This document shows, piece by piece, positions 39,610 to 48,106 of a DNA stretch of 64,000 nucleotides. Source of the DNA: Fibrisoma montanum. GTDB taxonomy: Bacteria; Bacteroidota; Bacteroidia; Cytophagales; Spirosomataceae. The position numbers and the translations under genes are program-made. The DNA is taken from assembly GCF_003583365.1 (NCBI RefSeq), contig NZ_QXED01000006.1, positions 248,001-312,000 of the forward strand, in the 5' to 3' direction. The stretch's first letter is position 1, and every line of letters starts with the position of its first letter. A model generated the notes under the pieces. That model searched no databases. It was given only the letters and a program-made list of their open reading frames with translations, and was not told where the DNA came from.

Positions 39610-39835
39610 AGGTTGTGTTGTTGATTATGAGCGGTTTAAGAAATGATAGGATGAAAGACAGAAAAATATACTGTAGATTCCGGCCCGATTTAGCCATTTT
39701 TTGTGGCGGGAAATTAGCGGTTTTACTTTTTTTTCGGAAATTTTGCACAGAGAGCGGCTTTCTGTTGGTAAAACTGCAACGATTGGCGCTTTACTGTTGA
39801 AACTAGTTTTCATCCAAACCCCTCTTCTGCATACA

Positions 39836-41092
39836 ATGAACCTAACCGTCAATCAAACGCGGCTTTTCTACGCAAGCTGTTTCGCTCTGATCACCACGGC
39901 CTTTTCGTTTAGTATCCGGGCCGGTATTCTGGCCCAGTTAGGGTCTGAACTGAACCTGTCTGCCGAACAACTGGGCTTCATCAACTCCATGTGGTTTTTG
40001 GGCTTTCCCATTTCCATGATTCTTGGTGGGTTGGTGTATTATACTGTTGGCCCTAAAACAATCATGCAGATTGCGTTTGTGTGTCACCTGCTGGGCATTC
40101 TACTGACAATCTACGCTGGTGGGTACACAACCTTGCTGATTTCTACGTTCCTGATCGGGATCGGCAACGGCTGCACCGAAGCGGCCTGTAACCCCATGAT
40201 TGCCGACATGTACTCAGGCATCACCATGAACAAGATGCTCAACCGGTTCCACATGTGGTTCCCCGGCGGCATCGTGGTGGGTAGTCTGATCTCGCTGTTC
40301 ATGGGGCCTGAGAACCTGAACCTTCCCTGGCAGGCACAGATCTGGGTGATTCTGGTTCCGACGCTGTTGTACGCGTTCCTGTTCTTCGGGCAGACGTTCC
40401 CAACCGCGAAAATGGCTGACTCGACTTCGCTGACCAGTAACTTCCAGGCGATGCTGACTCCGCTCTACTTCTTCATGTTCTGCTGCATGGCCCTCACCGC
40501 TATCAGCGAGTTTGGTCCGCAACAGTGGGTGGGTTTGATTATGAGTAAGTCGGGAGCCAGCCCGCTGCTGATTCTGGCCCTGGTAACGGGACTGATGGCC
40601 GTTGGCCGCTACTTTGGTGGTCCCATCATTCACCGGTTCGACCAGACGGGCGTATTGCTCGGTGGAGCGGTTTTTGCAGCCATTGGTATCTACCTCTTCA
40701 GCAGCGTTACGGGCCCAATGGCCTACGTAGCGGCTGTTTTCTTCGCCATTGGCGTATGTTACTTCTGGCCGACAATGATTGGTTTTGTGGCCGAACGGAT
40801 TCCGGCTTCGGGTGCCCTTGGCATGTCGGTTATGGGCGGTGTAGGTATGTTCTCGACCTCCATCTTTCAGCCCATCATCGGCGGCTGGATTGATGCTGAG
40901 CGGGTCGAAAAACAGGCAGCGGGTCTGACAGGCGACGCGCTGGAACTGGCGGCTGGTCAGGCTACGCTGGCCAAGATGGTCACCTTCCCCGGCATCCTGA
41001 TTGTTGCCTTTATCGGTCTGTATATCTTCATGCGCAATCGTCGGCCGGTATATGTCGATGAAAGCAAGGTAGCGCAGCAGCCGCAGTTGTAA
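39836..41092 (+). CDS. MFS sugar permease
   Basis: 418 residues from ATG at 39836 (NLTVNQTRLFYASCFALITT); the longer frame to 39701 has no membrane start. Twelve hydrophobic helices alternate with short loops (NSMWFLGFPISMILGGLVYY, WAGMIM-like segments absent; SVMGGVGMFSTSIFQPIIGG near the end). Pattern fits fucose/glucose-type MFS transporters of Bacteroidetes. Probably imports the sugar handled by the divergent oxidoreductase operon. Confidence 0.8.
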   Translation: MNLTVNQTRLFYASCFALITTAFSFSIRAGILAQLGSELNLSAEQLGFINSMWFLGFPISMILGGLVYYTVGPKTIMQIAFVCHLLGILLTIYAGGYTTLLISTFLIGIGNGCTEAACNPMIADMYSGITMNKMLNRFHMWFPGGIVVGSLISLFMGPENLNLPWQAQIWVILVPTLLYAFLFFGQTFPTAKMADSTSLTSNFQAMLTPLYFFMFCCMALTAISEFGPQQWVGLIMSKSGASPLLILALVTGLMAVGRYFGGPIIHRFDQTGVLLGGAVFAAIGIYLFSSVTGPMAYVAAVFFAIGVCYFWPTMIGFVAERIPASGALGMSVMGGVGMFSTSIFQPIIGGWIDAERVEKQAAGLTGDALELAAGQATLAKMVTFPGILIVAFIGLYIFMRNRRPVYVDESKVAQQPQL

Positions 41093-41114
41093 TCAGCTAT
41101 GTGATAGTCTGATA

Positions 41115-41149
41115 AAAAGCCCCGGAGCAAGTATGTTTCGGGGCTTTTT
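41115..41149 (+). terminator. Terminator after the permease gene
   Basis: AAGCCCCGGA / TTCGGGGCTTTTTG hairpin, 22 nt after the permease stop. Confidence 0.85.
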
Positions 41150-41181
41150 GATTTACTTGCCGTACGCAAACCCGATCCACT

Positions 41182-42714
41182 ATGAAACGTTTCCTGTTCG
41201 CCTGCCTGTTCATCTCTTCACTTGCCGGTCGGGCGCAATCGCCTGCGTTCATCACCGACAGCCTCGACGCGTACATCAGGCGCGGCATGGCCGACTGGCA
41301 GATTCCCGGCCTGGCCATCGCCATCGTGAAAGACGGGAAGGTTGTAGTTTCCAAAGGCTACGGCACTCGGGAAATCGGTCGCACTGAGCCGGTTGACGAT
41401 AACACGCTGTTCCTGATTGCGTCGAACACCAAGCTGTTTACGGGTACGGCCCTAGCCAAACTGGAAGACGACAAAAAACTGTCGCTCAACGACAAGGTCA
41501 CCAAATACTTCCCCGACTATAAACTCTACGACCCAGCCGCTACGCAGCTCGTCACCGTCCGTGACCTGCTTTGCCACCGGCTCGGCACCAAGACTTTCCA
41601 GGGCGATTTTACGTTCTGGGACACTAACCTGCCCCGCGCCGAGGTCATCCGGCGGATGCGGCTGCTGAAACCACCGGGGCAGTTTCGGCAGGATTACGGC
41701 TACTGCAACTCGGGCTTTGTAACGGCGGGTGAAATCATTCCGAAAGTAACGGGGCAATCGTGGGAGCAGTACGTCGAGAGTACCATCGTTCAGCCGCTGG
41801 GCATGACCAATACGTACATGCTGACGGCTGGTGCCGAAGGACGACCAAACATGGCCCGCCCCTACACAACCAGCTTTACACTGGATGGCAAACCGGTACG
41901 TCTGCCCTACGACAACGTTGACAACCTGGCCCCGGCCGGCAGCATGGTATCGTGCGTGAAAGACCTCAGCAAGTGGCTGATGATGCAGCTCGACAGCGGG
42001 CGTTTTGCCGGCAACCAGATGCTGCCGTGGCGGGTTCTGCAACGGACCCGCGATGCCAACACCATCCTGGGCAGCCGTAAATCAGCGGTGTATCCGCGGC
42101 ATTTTCAGGCGTATGGGCTCGGCACCATCATGTCCGACCACAACGGCCGACAGGTGTACGCGCACACGGGTGGTGCGTTCGGTTTTGTGACCAACACCTG
42201 TTTCGTACCCGAAGCGAAACTGGGCATCACCATTCTGACCAATCAGGATAACCAAAACTTCTTCGAACTGCTGCGCTACATGATTCTGGATGCGTACCTG
42301 GGCGTGCCGTACACCGACCGCAGCCGGTTCTTCCTCAATCTGACCAGACCCGAAACCGAGAAGCAGGTGCAGGAACTGAAGGCATTGGCCGACCGGGTAG
42401 CGAAGAAGAACAAACCGGCTCTGCCGCTGGCAAACTATGCCGGTACGTATCAGAACGAGCTGTACGGCACCATCACGATCCGGCCCGATGGCGATGGCCT
42501 GAGCATTGCGTTCGAACATCACCCCAACCTGACCGCCCGACTCGACTACATGGACGGCAACGAGTTCAGGATGACGTACTCCAATCAGGCGTTTGGCGTA
42601 TTTCCAACCAGGTTTACGGTCAATGGCAACACCGTGCAGGGCGTTGAGATAAAGGCCAGTGATTTCGTTGAGTACGATCCGTATCCGTTTACGAAGGTAA
42701 CGCGGGGCCAATAG
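41182..42714 (+). CDS. Serine hydrolase, class C beta-lactamase/esterase family
   Basis: 510 residues with signal peptide (MKRFLFACLFISSLAGRA). Catalytic motifs: ASNTKLFTG (SxxK), DYGYCNSGF (YxN) and YAHTGGAFGF (HxG). The C-terminal 120 residues carry an added beta domain of the DUF3471 type (LPLANYAGTYQNELYGTITI). Such enzymes are D-aminopeptidases or esterases rather than true beta-lactamases. Periplasmic. Its 3' end is echoed in a decayed copy at about 47.08 kb. Confidence 0.85.
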   Translation: MKRFLFACLFISSLAGRAQSPAFITDSLDAYIRRGMADWQIPGLAIAIVKDGKVVVSKGYGTREIGRTEPVDDNTLFLIASNTKLFTGTALAKLEDDKKLSLNDKVTKYFPDYKLYDPAATQLVTVRDLLCHRLGTKTFQGDFTFWDTNLPRAEVIRRMRLLKPPGQFRQDYGYCNSGFVTAGEIIPKVTGQSWEQYVESTIVQPLGMTNTYMLTAGAEGRPNMARPYTTSFTLDGKPVRLPYDNVDNLAPAGSMVSCVKDLSKWLMMQLDSGRFAGNQMLPWRVLQRTRDANTILGSRKSAVYPRHFQAYGLGTIMSDHNGRQVYAHTGGAFGFVTNTCFVPEAKLGITILTNQDNQNFFELLRYMILDAYLGVPYTDRSRFFLNLTRPETEKQVQELKALADRVAKKNKPALPLANYAGTYQNELYGTITIRPDGDGLSIAFEHHPNLTARLDYMDGNEFRMTYSNQAFGVFPTRFTVNGNTVQGVEIKASDFVEYDPYPFTKVTRGQ

Positions 42715-42916
42715 TTACTAACCCGTGCAGGCAACAGAAGTTGCCGATATCAGAGCAATGCAAGTTCACAACAAGGCTGACATCAGAACTTTTATTGCTG
42801 TAGTCGAATAACGTAATCCTAGTTACAGTACGGTTCTGGGAGAAGTGCAAACGAAACAATTCTGAATTTTTGTACTTTGTTAATCTAACGTTAGAATACT
42901 TTAAACCCTAAATCAG

Positions 42917-43063
42917 ATGGTAGAGATATGGCTTTTAGTTGGTGCGTTGTCGGTATGGTATGGCTATAAGGCTGTTAAAGCGAATCCTAAAAAACCAGAT
43001 TGGGGCAAGGCTCTTGCAGCCACCGCTTTTTGGCCGCTTTCTATTTTTGTGAAGAAATATTAG
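42917..43063 (+). CDS. Small membrane protein (48 aa)
   Basis: ATG at 42917, stop 43061-43063. Residues 3-19 (EIWLLVGALSVWYGYKAVKA) form a transmembrane helix, then a basic loop and a second weaker hydrophobic stretch (ALAATAFWPLSIFVKKY). Resembles small Bacteroidetes inner-membrane peptides of unknown role. Confidence 0.5.
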   Translation: MVEIWLLVGALSVWYGYKAVKANPKKPDWGKALAATAFWPLSIFVKKY

Positions 43064-43300
43064 CATCCTACCTGAAGCCTTCTTTCTTCAGAAAGTACAA
43101 AGACCAGATTCATATAAAGAGATTTGAGCTTTATACTTTCTGAAGAGCCGCTTTATAAATACACTTACATTATAAAATTTATTTTATATATTGAGAGACA
43201 TATGGATGAACTGTTATGACGCTAATCTAAGATAGATACAAATGAGGTCGTATTATCCTTAAAGATCTTTTATAAAGAAGTGGGTGTATTGATGGTATTA

Positions 43301-43693
43301 TCAATAGCTTGCTTCGGGAATCTTATCCCATCCCTCGGGCGGAATTTTAATAACAGCAGCTGATACTTCCTTATCGATCTCAACTTTTGATAGGCTCGGT
43401 TGGCTACAAGAGAAGCGAACGTAATACCTCTTAGCTAAAGCGCTTTGCTCCCTTTGACCAGTTATTCCATAATTACCCAGATGATAACTCGTTTTGTATC
43501 TCTGTCCATTTACTTCGTAATGTAAATTCAACGAAACCCCTGTTTTAGGTGATCCTGAAGTTCCATAAGGAACGGCGACAGTAACCCGGCTGCACCTTGA
43601 TAACATTATTCTTGTGAAAGCTGGTCTGAAAATAGCATAGATTGATACACCTATTATTAGGTAAAGTACCCAAGCGTTCTTTCTGATTTTCAT
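43301..43693 (-). CDS. Membrane-anchored protein, paralog 1 of a three-member family
   Basis: 130 residues from MKIRKNAWVLYLIIGVSIYA; the longer frame reads through the MITE and is rejected. Transmembrane helix at 8-26, then LSRCSRVTVAVPYG, a strand-rich domain with KRYYVRFSCSQPSLSKVE, and an ending PPEGWDKIPE. The same elements recur in the proteins at 44373-44783 and 45964-46401 (C-x-x-Y/V-T-V-A; R-x-x-V-x-x-x-C; (Q/E)GW-(D/N/E)-x-(I/L)P). The family may work as immunity or surface proteins; function unknown. Confidence 0.6.
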   Translation of the reverse strand: MKIRKNAWVLYLIIGVSIYAIFRPAFTRIMLSRCSRVTVAVPYGTSGSPKTGVSLNLHYEVNGQRYKTSYHLGNYGITGQREQSALAKRYYVRFSCSQPSLSKVEIDKEVSAAVIKIPPEGWDKIPEASY

Positions 43694-43736
43694 TGAGAAC
43701 TTTGAAAATAGTAAGCAATTATTCAAAGAATAGCTG

Positions 43737-43895
43737 TTGTATAAATGTCGTGGCTGTTGCAAAGTCTGGAATGGCCAGCAATGGCTCGATCCGCCCGCCA
43801 ACTTCTGGTAACTGACCACCTGAAAATGGCCGGTTCTCCGAGCTACCGTAAGCGCGTATCGACTTTTACAACAGCCACGCCACTTATATAACAAC
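43737..43895 (-). mobile_element. MITE copy A
   Basis: TIRs GTGGCTGTTGCAAAGTC (43750) and GACTTTTACAACAGCCAC (43861-43878) bracket a core with GGCGGGCGGATCGAGCCATT (reverse orientation here). Outer palindromes TTGTATAAATG / TTATATAACAA extend it to about 160 bp. It has no transposase gene. Confidence 0.8.
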
Positions 43896-43900
43896 CAACC

Positions 43901-44239
43901 ATGCCAGAAGAAGACTTCGTAAAAGGTTTTCATGAACTAAAAACTAACTTGCTTAAAAGCTATTTCAATCCCTCTCAAGATGGATTTGGTGAATCCCATA
44001 TAGCCAAAATGGTTGATTCACTAGGTGTAGATAGTAGCGAAACGAGTACTCTCTATCAAATTCTTGATGGTGCCTTAACAGATGCTTTGTATACAGTTTT
44101 GCTAGGCTTAGATGGCGAAGCATCAATTGGTAATAATAACCAGCAGATGTATAAACTATTCGATGAAGCTGGTAATGAACTCACTAAAAGAGGAGAAATA
44201 GAGGGATACGCTTGGGAATACTTTCACAATCGGAAGTAG
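43901..44239 (+). CDS. Small acidic protein, possible immunity protein
   Basis: 112 residues, highly acidic and helical: MPEEDFVKGFHELKTNLLKS, SSETSTLYQILDGALTDALY, LDGEASIGNNNQQMYKLFDE. Small acidic helical proteins in such islands are often immunity proteins for polymorphic toxins, but no toxin is in the window. It starts just 5 nt after MITE copy A. Confidence 0.45.
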   Translation: MPEEDFVKGFHELKTNLLKSYFNPSQDGFGESHIAKMVDSLGVDSSETSTLYQILDGALTDALYTVLLGLDGEASIGNNNQQMYKLFDEAGNELTKRGEIEGYAWEYFHNRK

Positions 44240-44372
44240 TATTTTATACTTTTCTAAGCGTGTTCGATTTAGGGTACACTCGTTGATTCTACATTTATTT
44301 CACTAACATAAACGACTTAACTACTAAAAGTTATAGCTGTGAGCCTATAAGTGTTTGAAGTATTTTTATACT

Positions 44373-44783
44373 TTATTTAGGCACAACGAATGGTAATTCA
44401 TTCCAACCTTGGTTAGGGATGTAACGTAATGTATCAGGTACGTGAACACCCCATTTGATACGATGTACCGTTTTATCCCTACAATACACTTGTACCAATA
44501 AACGTCTTTTTCGTAATTTATCTAAGTCAACTATCCACGCTTCGATCGTATCGTAATTATTGACGCTTTGATTTGCTTTTACAAGTTGAGACTCAATTTT
44601 GTATCGATATTCAGCATGTGGCATCCCTCTTAATGTATATACTCTCACTATAGTAGCCACAGTGTAAACAGAGCACTTAGACAGCATACGATCTCGGTTG
44701 GTATTCTGCAAGAATAGAGCAATCAATGCTCCGCCGACTATTATAGTATATATCAGCGCGTTGATCTTCTGACCTTTTGTCAT
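44373..44783 (-). CDS. Membrane-anchored protein, paralog 2
   Basis: 136 residues. N-terminal anchor INALIYTIIVGGALIALFLQ, then LSKCSVYTVATIVRV and KRRLLVQVYCRDKTVHRIKW and the ending PNQGWNELPF. Conserved with the 43301-43693 and 45964-46401 proteins as described there. Function unknown. Confidence 0.6.
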   Translation of the reverse strand: MTKGQKINALIYTIIVGGALIALFLQNTNRDRMLSKCSVYTVATIVRVYTLRGMPHAEYRYKIESQLVKANQSVNNYDTIEAWIVDLDKLRKRRLLVQVYCRDKTVHRIKWGVHVPDTLRYIPNQGWNELPFVVPK

Positions 44784-44842
44784 TATTCTAAGAAAAGTAT
44801 TAAATTTATATCCCGTACAGTTATTAAATTATTCATATAACA

Positions 44843-45001
44843 GTTGTATAACTATTATGGCTGTTGTAAAAGTCGATACGCGCTTACGGTAGCTCGGAGC
44901 ACCGGCCATTTTCAGGTGGTCAGTTACCAGAAATTGGCGGGCGGATCGAGCCATTGCTGGCTATTCCAGACTTTTGTAACAGCCACGGCACTTGTACAAC
45001 A
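44843..45001 (+). mobile_element. MITE copy B
   Basis: GGCTGTTGTAAAAGTCGATA ... CCAGACTTTTGTAACAGCC with core ATTGGCGGGCGGATCGAGCC, in the opposite orientation to copy A and with the outer GTTGTATAAC-type ends. It ends 18 nt before the 45020 gene start. Confidence 0.8.
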
Positions 45002-45019
45002 GTATTCAATCGGTTCATT

Positions 45020-45733
45020 ATGGGTTATAAACAAATAAGTCTAAACAGAGATCCCAAAGTTTCTGGCATTCGAGGAGGAACCGATCAAGCGTACTTCTCT
45101 GATGCGTTTTGGCAAGAACACCCCGAACTGGATCAATTTATGTTTGGGGATGACAATTCAGACTACATGGCTGGTTTACAGCCAAACTTCCCTGTGAAAA
45201 TGGAAGGAATAACTCTAAACTATGGGGCAAAGCTTACTGACTTTGTAAGTGTTGGTGCACTCTTACGAGGTTATGTTGTCAGTGACCGCTTAAAGAACCT
45301 TCTACAACAAGCTCGTCTGCCTAATCACAAATTCTACGAAGTCACTTTTCATCAGTTTAATCGAAATAAAGAGATCATCAAACAAGTTGGTGGCTACTGG
45401 TGGCTTTATTTTCAAATGGAGACTGGCGAGCAGAACGTCAATTTTGAAGCCTCCGTGTTCGATCACAACGTACATGATGAACGTTATCCAGGTCAACTAC
45501 TCTTCCCCAACACATTTACTACTTATCAGCAAATCTTTAATCAGTACCCTCCAGCCATGCGGGCTTTAAAGCTAGTGTTGAAATCGAGTTTTGATCGTAG
45601 TCAAGACTTATGGGGAACTCGCTTCTTAACATTAAGCAATTATATATCTGAGGAGTTATTAACAGAATTTAAATCTACCAAGATCACGGGATACAAGTCA
45701 GATGAGCTGAAAGACGACTTATTCTTTGAATAA
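45020..45733 (+). CDS. DUF1629/Imm11-like protein (possible immunity)
   Basis: 237 residues from ATG at 45020; the longer frame starts inside the MITE. Contains the layout of DUF1629-type proteins: a signal-less start, FPVKMEGITLNYGAKLTDFV, then VVSDRLKNLLQQARLPNHKF (usual 'sxxlkxxLe...gxexxP' region) and an aromatic-rich middle (GGYWWLYFQMETGEQNV). Such proteins are common in toxin-immunity islands. Similarity is by recalled pattern; confidence moderate. Confidence 0.45.
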   Translation: MGYKQISLNRDPKVSGIRGGTDQAYFSDAFWQEHPELDQFMFGDDNSDYMAGLQPNFPVKMEGITLNYGAKLTDFVSVGALLRGYVVSDRLKNLLQQARLPNHKFYEVTFHQFNRNKEIIKQVGGYWWLYFQMETGEQNVNFEASVFDHNVHDERYPGQLLFPNTFTTYQQIFNQYPPAMRALKLVLKSSFDRSQDLWGTRFLTLSNYISEELLTEFKSTKITGYKSDELKDDLFFE

Positions 45734-45751
45734 TCTCTTTACATAAAGTTA

Positions 45752-45882
45752 GTGGCTGTTGCAAAATTCGATACGCGCTTACGGCGGCTCGGTAAACCAG
45801 CCATTTTCAGGTGGTCAGTTACCAGAAATTGGCGGGCGGATCGAGCCATTACTGGCTATTCCAGACTTTTGCAACAGCCACA
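45752..45882 (+). mobile_element. MITE copy C
   Basis: GTGGCTGTTGCAAAATTCGA ... CCAGACTTTTGCAACAGCCAC with the same core as A and B. It is the shortest and cleanest copy (131 bp). It begins 18 nt after the 45733 stop. Confidence 0.85.
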
Positions 45883-45963
45883 AATGTTATGTTATGTGGT
45901 TTTAATCATAGATGACAAAACTTTTACGGTTAGGCTCATCTGAGATTAATGTTATTTCTTCAG

Positions 45964-46401
45964 TTATTCTGCGAATGTTGTTTTAGGAAAATCAGCTGGC
46001 AATCTCTCCCATCCCTCCTCGGGAGCACTTTCCACCCAAGTAGGAATCGAATGAGTCCAATCGACTTCGTTAAGCTCCGGTGCTTTACAGTTTACTCGCA
46101 CTAGAAACCGCTTACCAATGAAGGTTTTGGGATCTAGGTTTGAATTAACCATCTCGTTCAAGTTTCGAGGATTAATCCACCAAGTCCCTGTAAATTCTTT
46201 CCCTCTAAAAGAATAGCGATAATTAACCTTTTTGTTTAAGACTATGGTACTATAGGCAATAGTATATCTAGGACACTGATCGATGGTATTACGTCTGTTC
46301 CAATTAAACAGGATAATGGATAAAAATATCACTGTTATTAGAGTGAGATAGATTCCCCATTGTGGTTTAGTCTTAGTCAAAAGAATTTGTCTGCGTTTCA
46401 C
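45964..46401 (-). CDS. Membrane-anchored protein, paralog 3
   Basis: 145 residues from GTG at 46401. Anchor WGIYLTLITVIFLSIILFNW, then IDQCPRYTIAYSTIV, GKRFLVRVNCKAPELNEVDW and APEEGWERLPADFP. Third member of the family with the 43301 and 44373 genes; each is on the reverse strand alternating with + strand genes and MITEs. Confidence 0.6.
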   Translation of the reverse strand: MKRRQILLTKTKPQWGIYLTLITVIFLSIILFNWNRRNTIDQCPRYTIAYSTIVLNKKVNYRYSFRGKEFTGTWWINPRNLNEMVNSNLDPKTFIGKRFLVRVNCKAPELNEVDWTHSIPTWVESAPEEGWERLPADFPKTTFAE

Positions 46402-46435
46402 AACTGTTGTATAAGTGGCATTATGTTAGGTAGCA

Positions 46436-46726
46436 CTACGATAGCACAGTTAGAATACTTCCACCTAGTAGAATAAAGGCTTGTAGATGAAGATTACGTA
46501 ATACTAATAAGGGCAAACTTAAATAACTTACTAATAGTAGTAGCCGACCATCTTTACCTAAATGAGAAGCTATAGGATCAAAGGTGAAATAGTACAGGAT
46601 TGCGCTAAGCACTACTGTTATCCAGAATATTACCCAAAATTTAGGCTGGTGTTGAGTTAATGCTCCCTCAGTATAGAGTTGGAACCAAACTTTGAGGTTA
46701 TCAATCATTTCATTTTGTTTTTCCAT
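46436..46726 (-). CDS. Membrane protein (96 aa)
   Basis: Hydrophobic helices at 29-48 (FWVIFWITVVLSAILYYFTF) and 60-95 (LLLLVSYLSLPLLVLRNLHL, QAFILLGGSILTVLS), after a short cytosolic start. Three-helix small membrane protein, unrecognised. It is 34 nt downstream of paralog 3. Confidence 0.5.
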   Translation of the reverse strand: MEKQNEMIDNLKVWFQLYTEGALTQHQPKFWVIFWITVVLSAILYYFTFDPIASHLGKDGRLLLLVSYLSLPLLVLRNLHLQAFILLGGSILTVLS

Positions 46727-46931
46727 ACGTTGTCTGATTTATAATATCTTATATATTAACCAATGGCTAATATATGACAAAGTGAGCACTATCATACAAT
46801 CCCTCGCGACCTTATTTACGATCACAACACAGCCGTATCAATGCACTCCCGGCAGTGCGAAAAAAGGACTTTGAACAGTACAAGCCCGACCAATGTCGAC
46901 AGACTCTGGCCGGGCCTGGTGGTAATAGAAT

Positions 46932-47105
46932 CTACTCTGACTTGATCAGGGTGGCTTTCCGGCTCTGAATCAAGTTAAGTGTATACGCCATCGCCCGGTC
47001 GTGGCCAGTTGATACGTCCTCGACGGTTGGTTCCACAAGGCGAAGGGATGATACCTTGCCTGAGATCTGTATCAATTTACGAAGGTAACGCAGGGGCAGT
47101 AGTAA
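46932..47105 (-). pseudogene. Decayed duplicate of the S41 peptidase 3' end and the serine hydrolase 3' end
   Basis: The reverse strand from about 47060 to 46932 reads TVEDVSTGHDRAMAYTLNLI then SRKATLIKSE and a stop, clearly related to the last 35 residues of the peptidase at 49287-50738. Upstream of that the match breaks into a frameshifted PSPC-type sequence. At 47079-47105 TTTACGAAGGTAACGC repeats the last bases of the serine hydrolase (about 42690). So both current flanks of the island are represented here as relics. Confidence 0.75.
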
Positions 47106-47138
47106 CGTTCTTCGGTTTCTACAGAAGGTGAACTACCA

Positions 47139-47993
47139 TCAACTACTCAATAGATGAGCCTGTCTGCGGAAGGCACTTGGGGTACTTCCCGTATACTTCC
47201 TGAACTGTTTACACAGGTGGCTTTCGTCGGTATAGCCAAATTCATCCGCAATCTGGGCCAGGTTCAGGGAACTATACAGCAAGCGGGCTTCAATGAGTCT
47301 GATTTTATACTTGACAATATAGTGCTTCAGCGATTCGCCCGTCTGCTTCTTGAAAAACAGGCTTATGTACGCGGGGGCGTAATGAAATACGTCGGCCAGG
47401 TGGTCGATGGTGAGCTTTTGAGGCTGATAGATGTGCTGCCGAATGTACATCAGGATTGCTTCCACAGAGTCGTTTGTCTGAGCACTGGCCATCGGGTGGT
47501 GGCCAAACAGATTGCGGGCCAGAATGATTAGCATACTTCGTAGTAAGCTGTCCCGAATGAGGGCAAAATAGGGCGACTGCTCCCGTCTGTATTCTTCTTC
47601 CAGCACCGTCAGCAGATGGTGTAGTTTCTGCTTCTCCTGTTTATCCTCCACTATGGTGCCACGACTTTGGGAAGATGTCGTCAGCAAGGTGGTTATGATC
47701 GGCTGCCAGGGACTCTCTTTTTCCCCTGCGGGGTCTTTATGAATCGATTCGTTGAAGCGAATAAAGCAGAACTCGGTTAACGCCTGAATGGAAAAATGAT
47801 GGTAATCTTCAGGCCCCAGCAGAAACACATCCCCCTCGTTATAGCCGAACGTATTGCCGTTGATGTTATGGATGCCGTGGCCCTTTAGTATGAAGATAAT
47901 CTCGAAGTAGGTATGCTTATGAACCGCGTGCGTCCAGGCTGTCGCTTCAAAGTGGTAGATGTTAAAGGGAGCATGTAAAATGTAGCGTTTCAT
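47139..47993 (-). CDS. AraC-family transcriptional regulator
   Basis: 284 residues from MKRYILHAPFNIYHF. N-terminal cupin-like sensor (HTYFEIIFILKGHGIHNING; YNEGDVFLLGPEDYHHFSI). C-terminal double helix-turn-helix: LTIDHLADVFHYAPAYISLF and LNLAQIADEFGYTDESHLCK with the RKYTGSTPSAFR end. It is divergent from the DUF1080 gene, which is the likely target, and probably senses a carbohydrate. Confidence 0.85.
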   Translation of the reverse strand: MKRYILHAPFNIYHFEATAWTHAVHKHTYFEIIFILKGHGIHNINGNTFGYNEGDVFLLGPEDYHHFSIQALTEFCFIRFNESIHKDPAGEKESPWQPIITTLLTTSSQSRGTIVEDKQEKQKLHHLLTVLEEEYRREQSPYFALIRDSLLRSMLIILARNLFGHHPMASAQTNDSVEAILMYIRQHIYQPQKLTIDHLADVFHYAPAYISLFFKKQTGESLKHYIVKYKIRLIEARLLYSSLNLAQIADEFGYTDESHLCKQFRKYTGSTPSAFRRQAHLLSS

Positions 47994-48106
47994 AGGCTTT
48001 TCCGTGAGCAATAAATCTACCAGTAAAGAATGGATTTTTACAATTTATCAGCAAGCAGCCTCTCGTAGCTTTGCCGCAGTACGATCCGTTATTCTTCCAG
48101 GACAAT

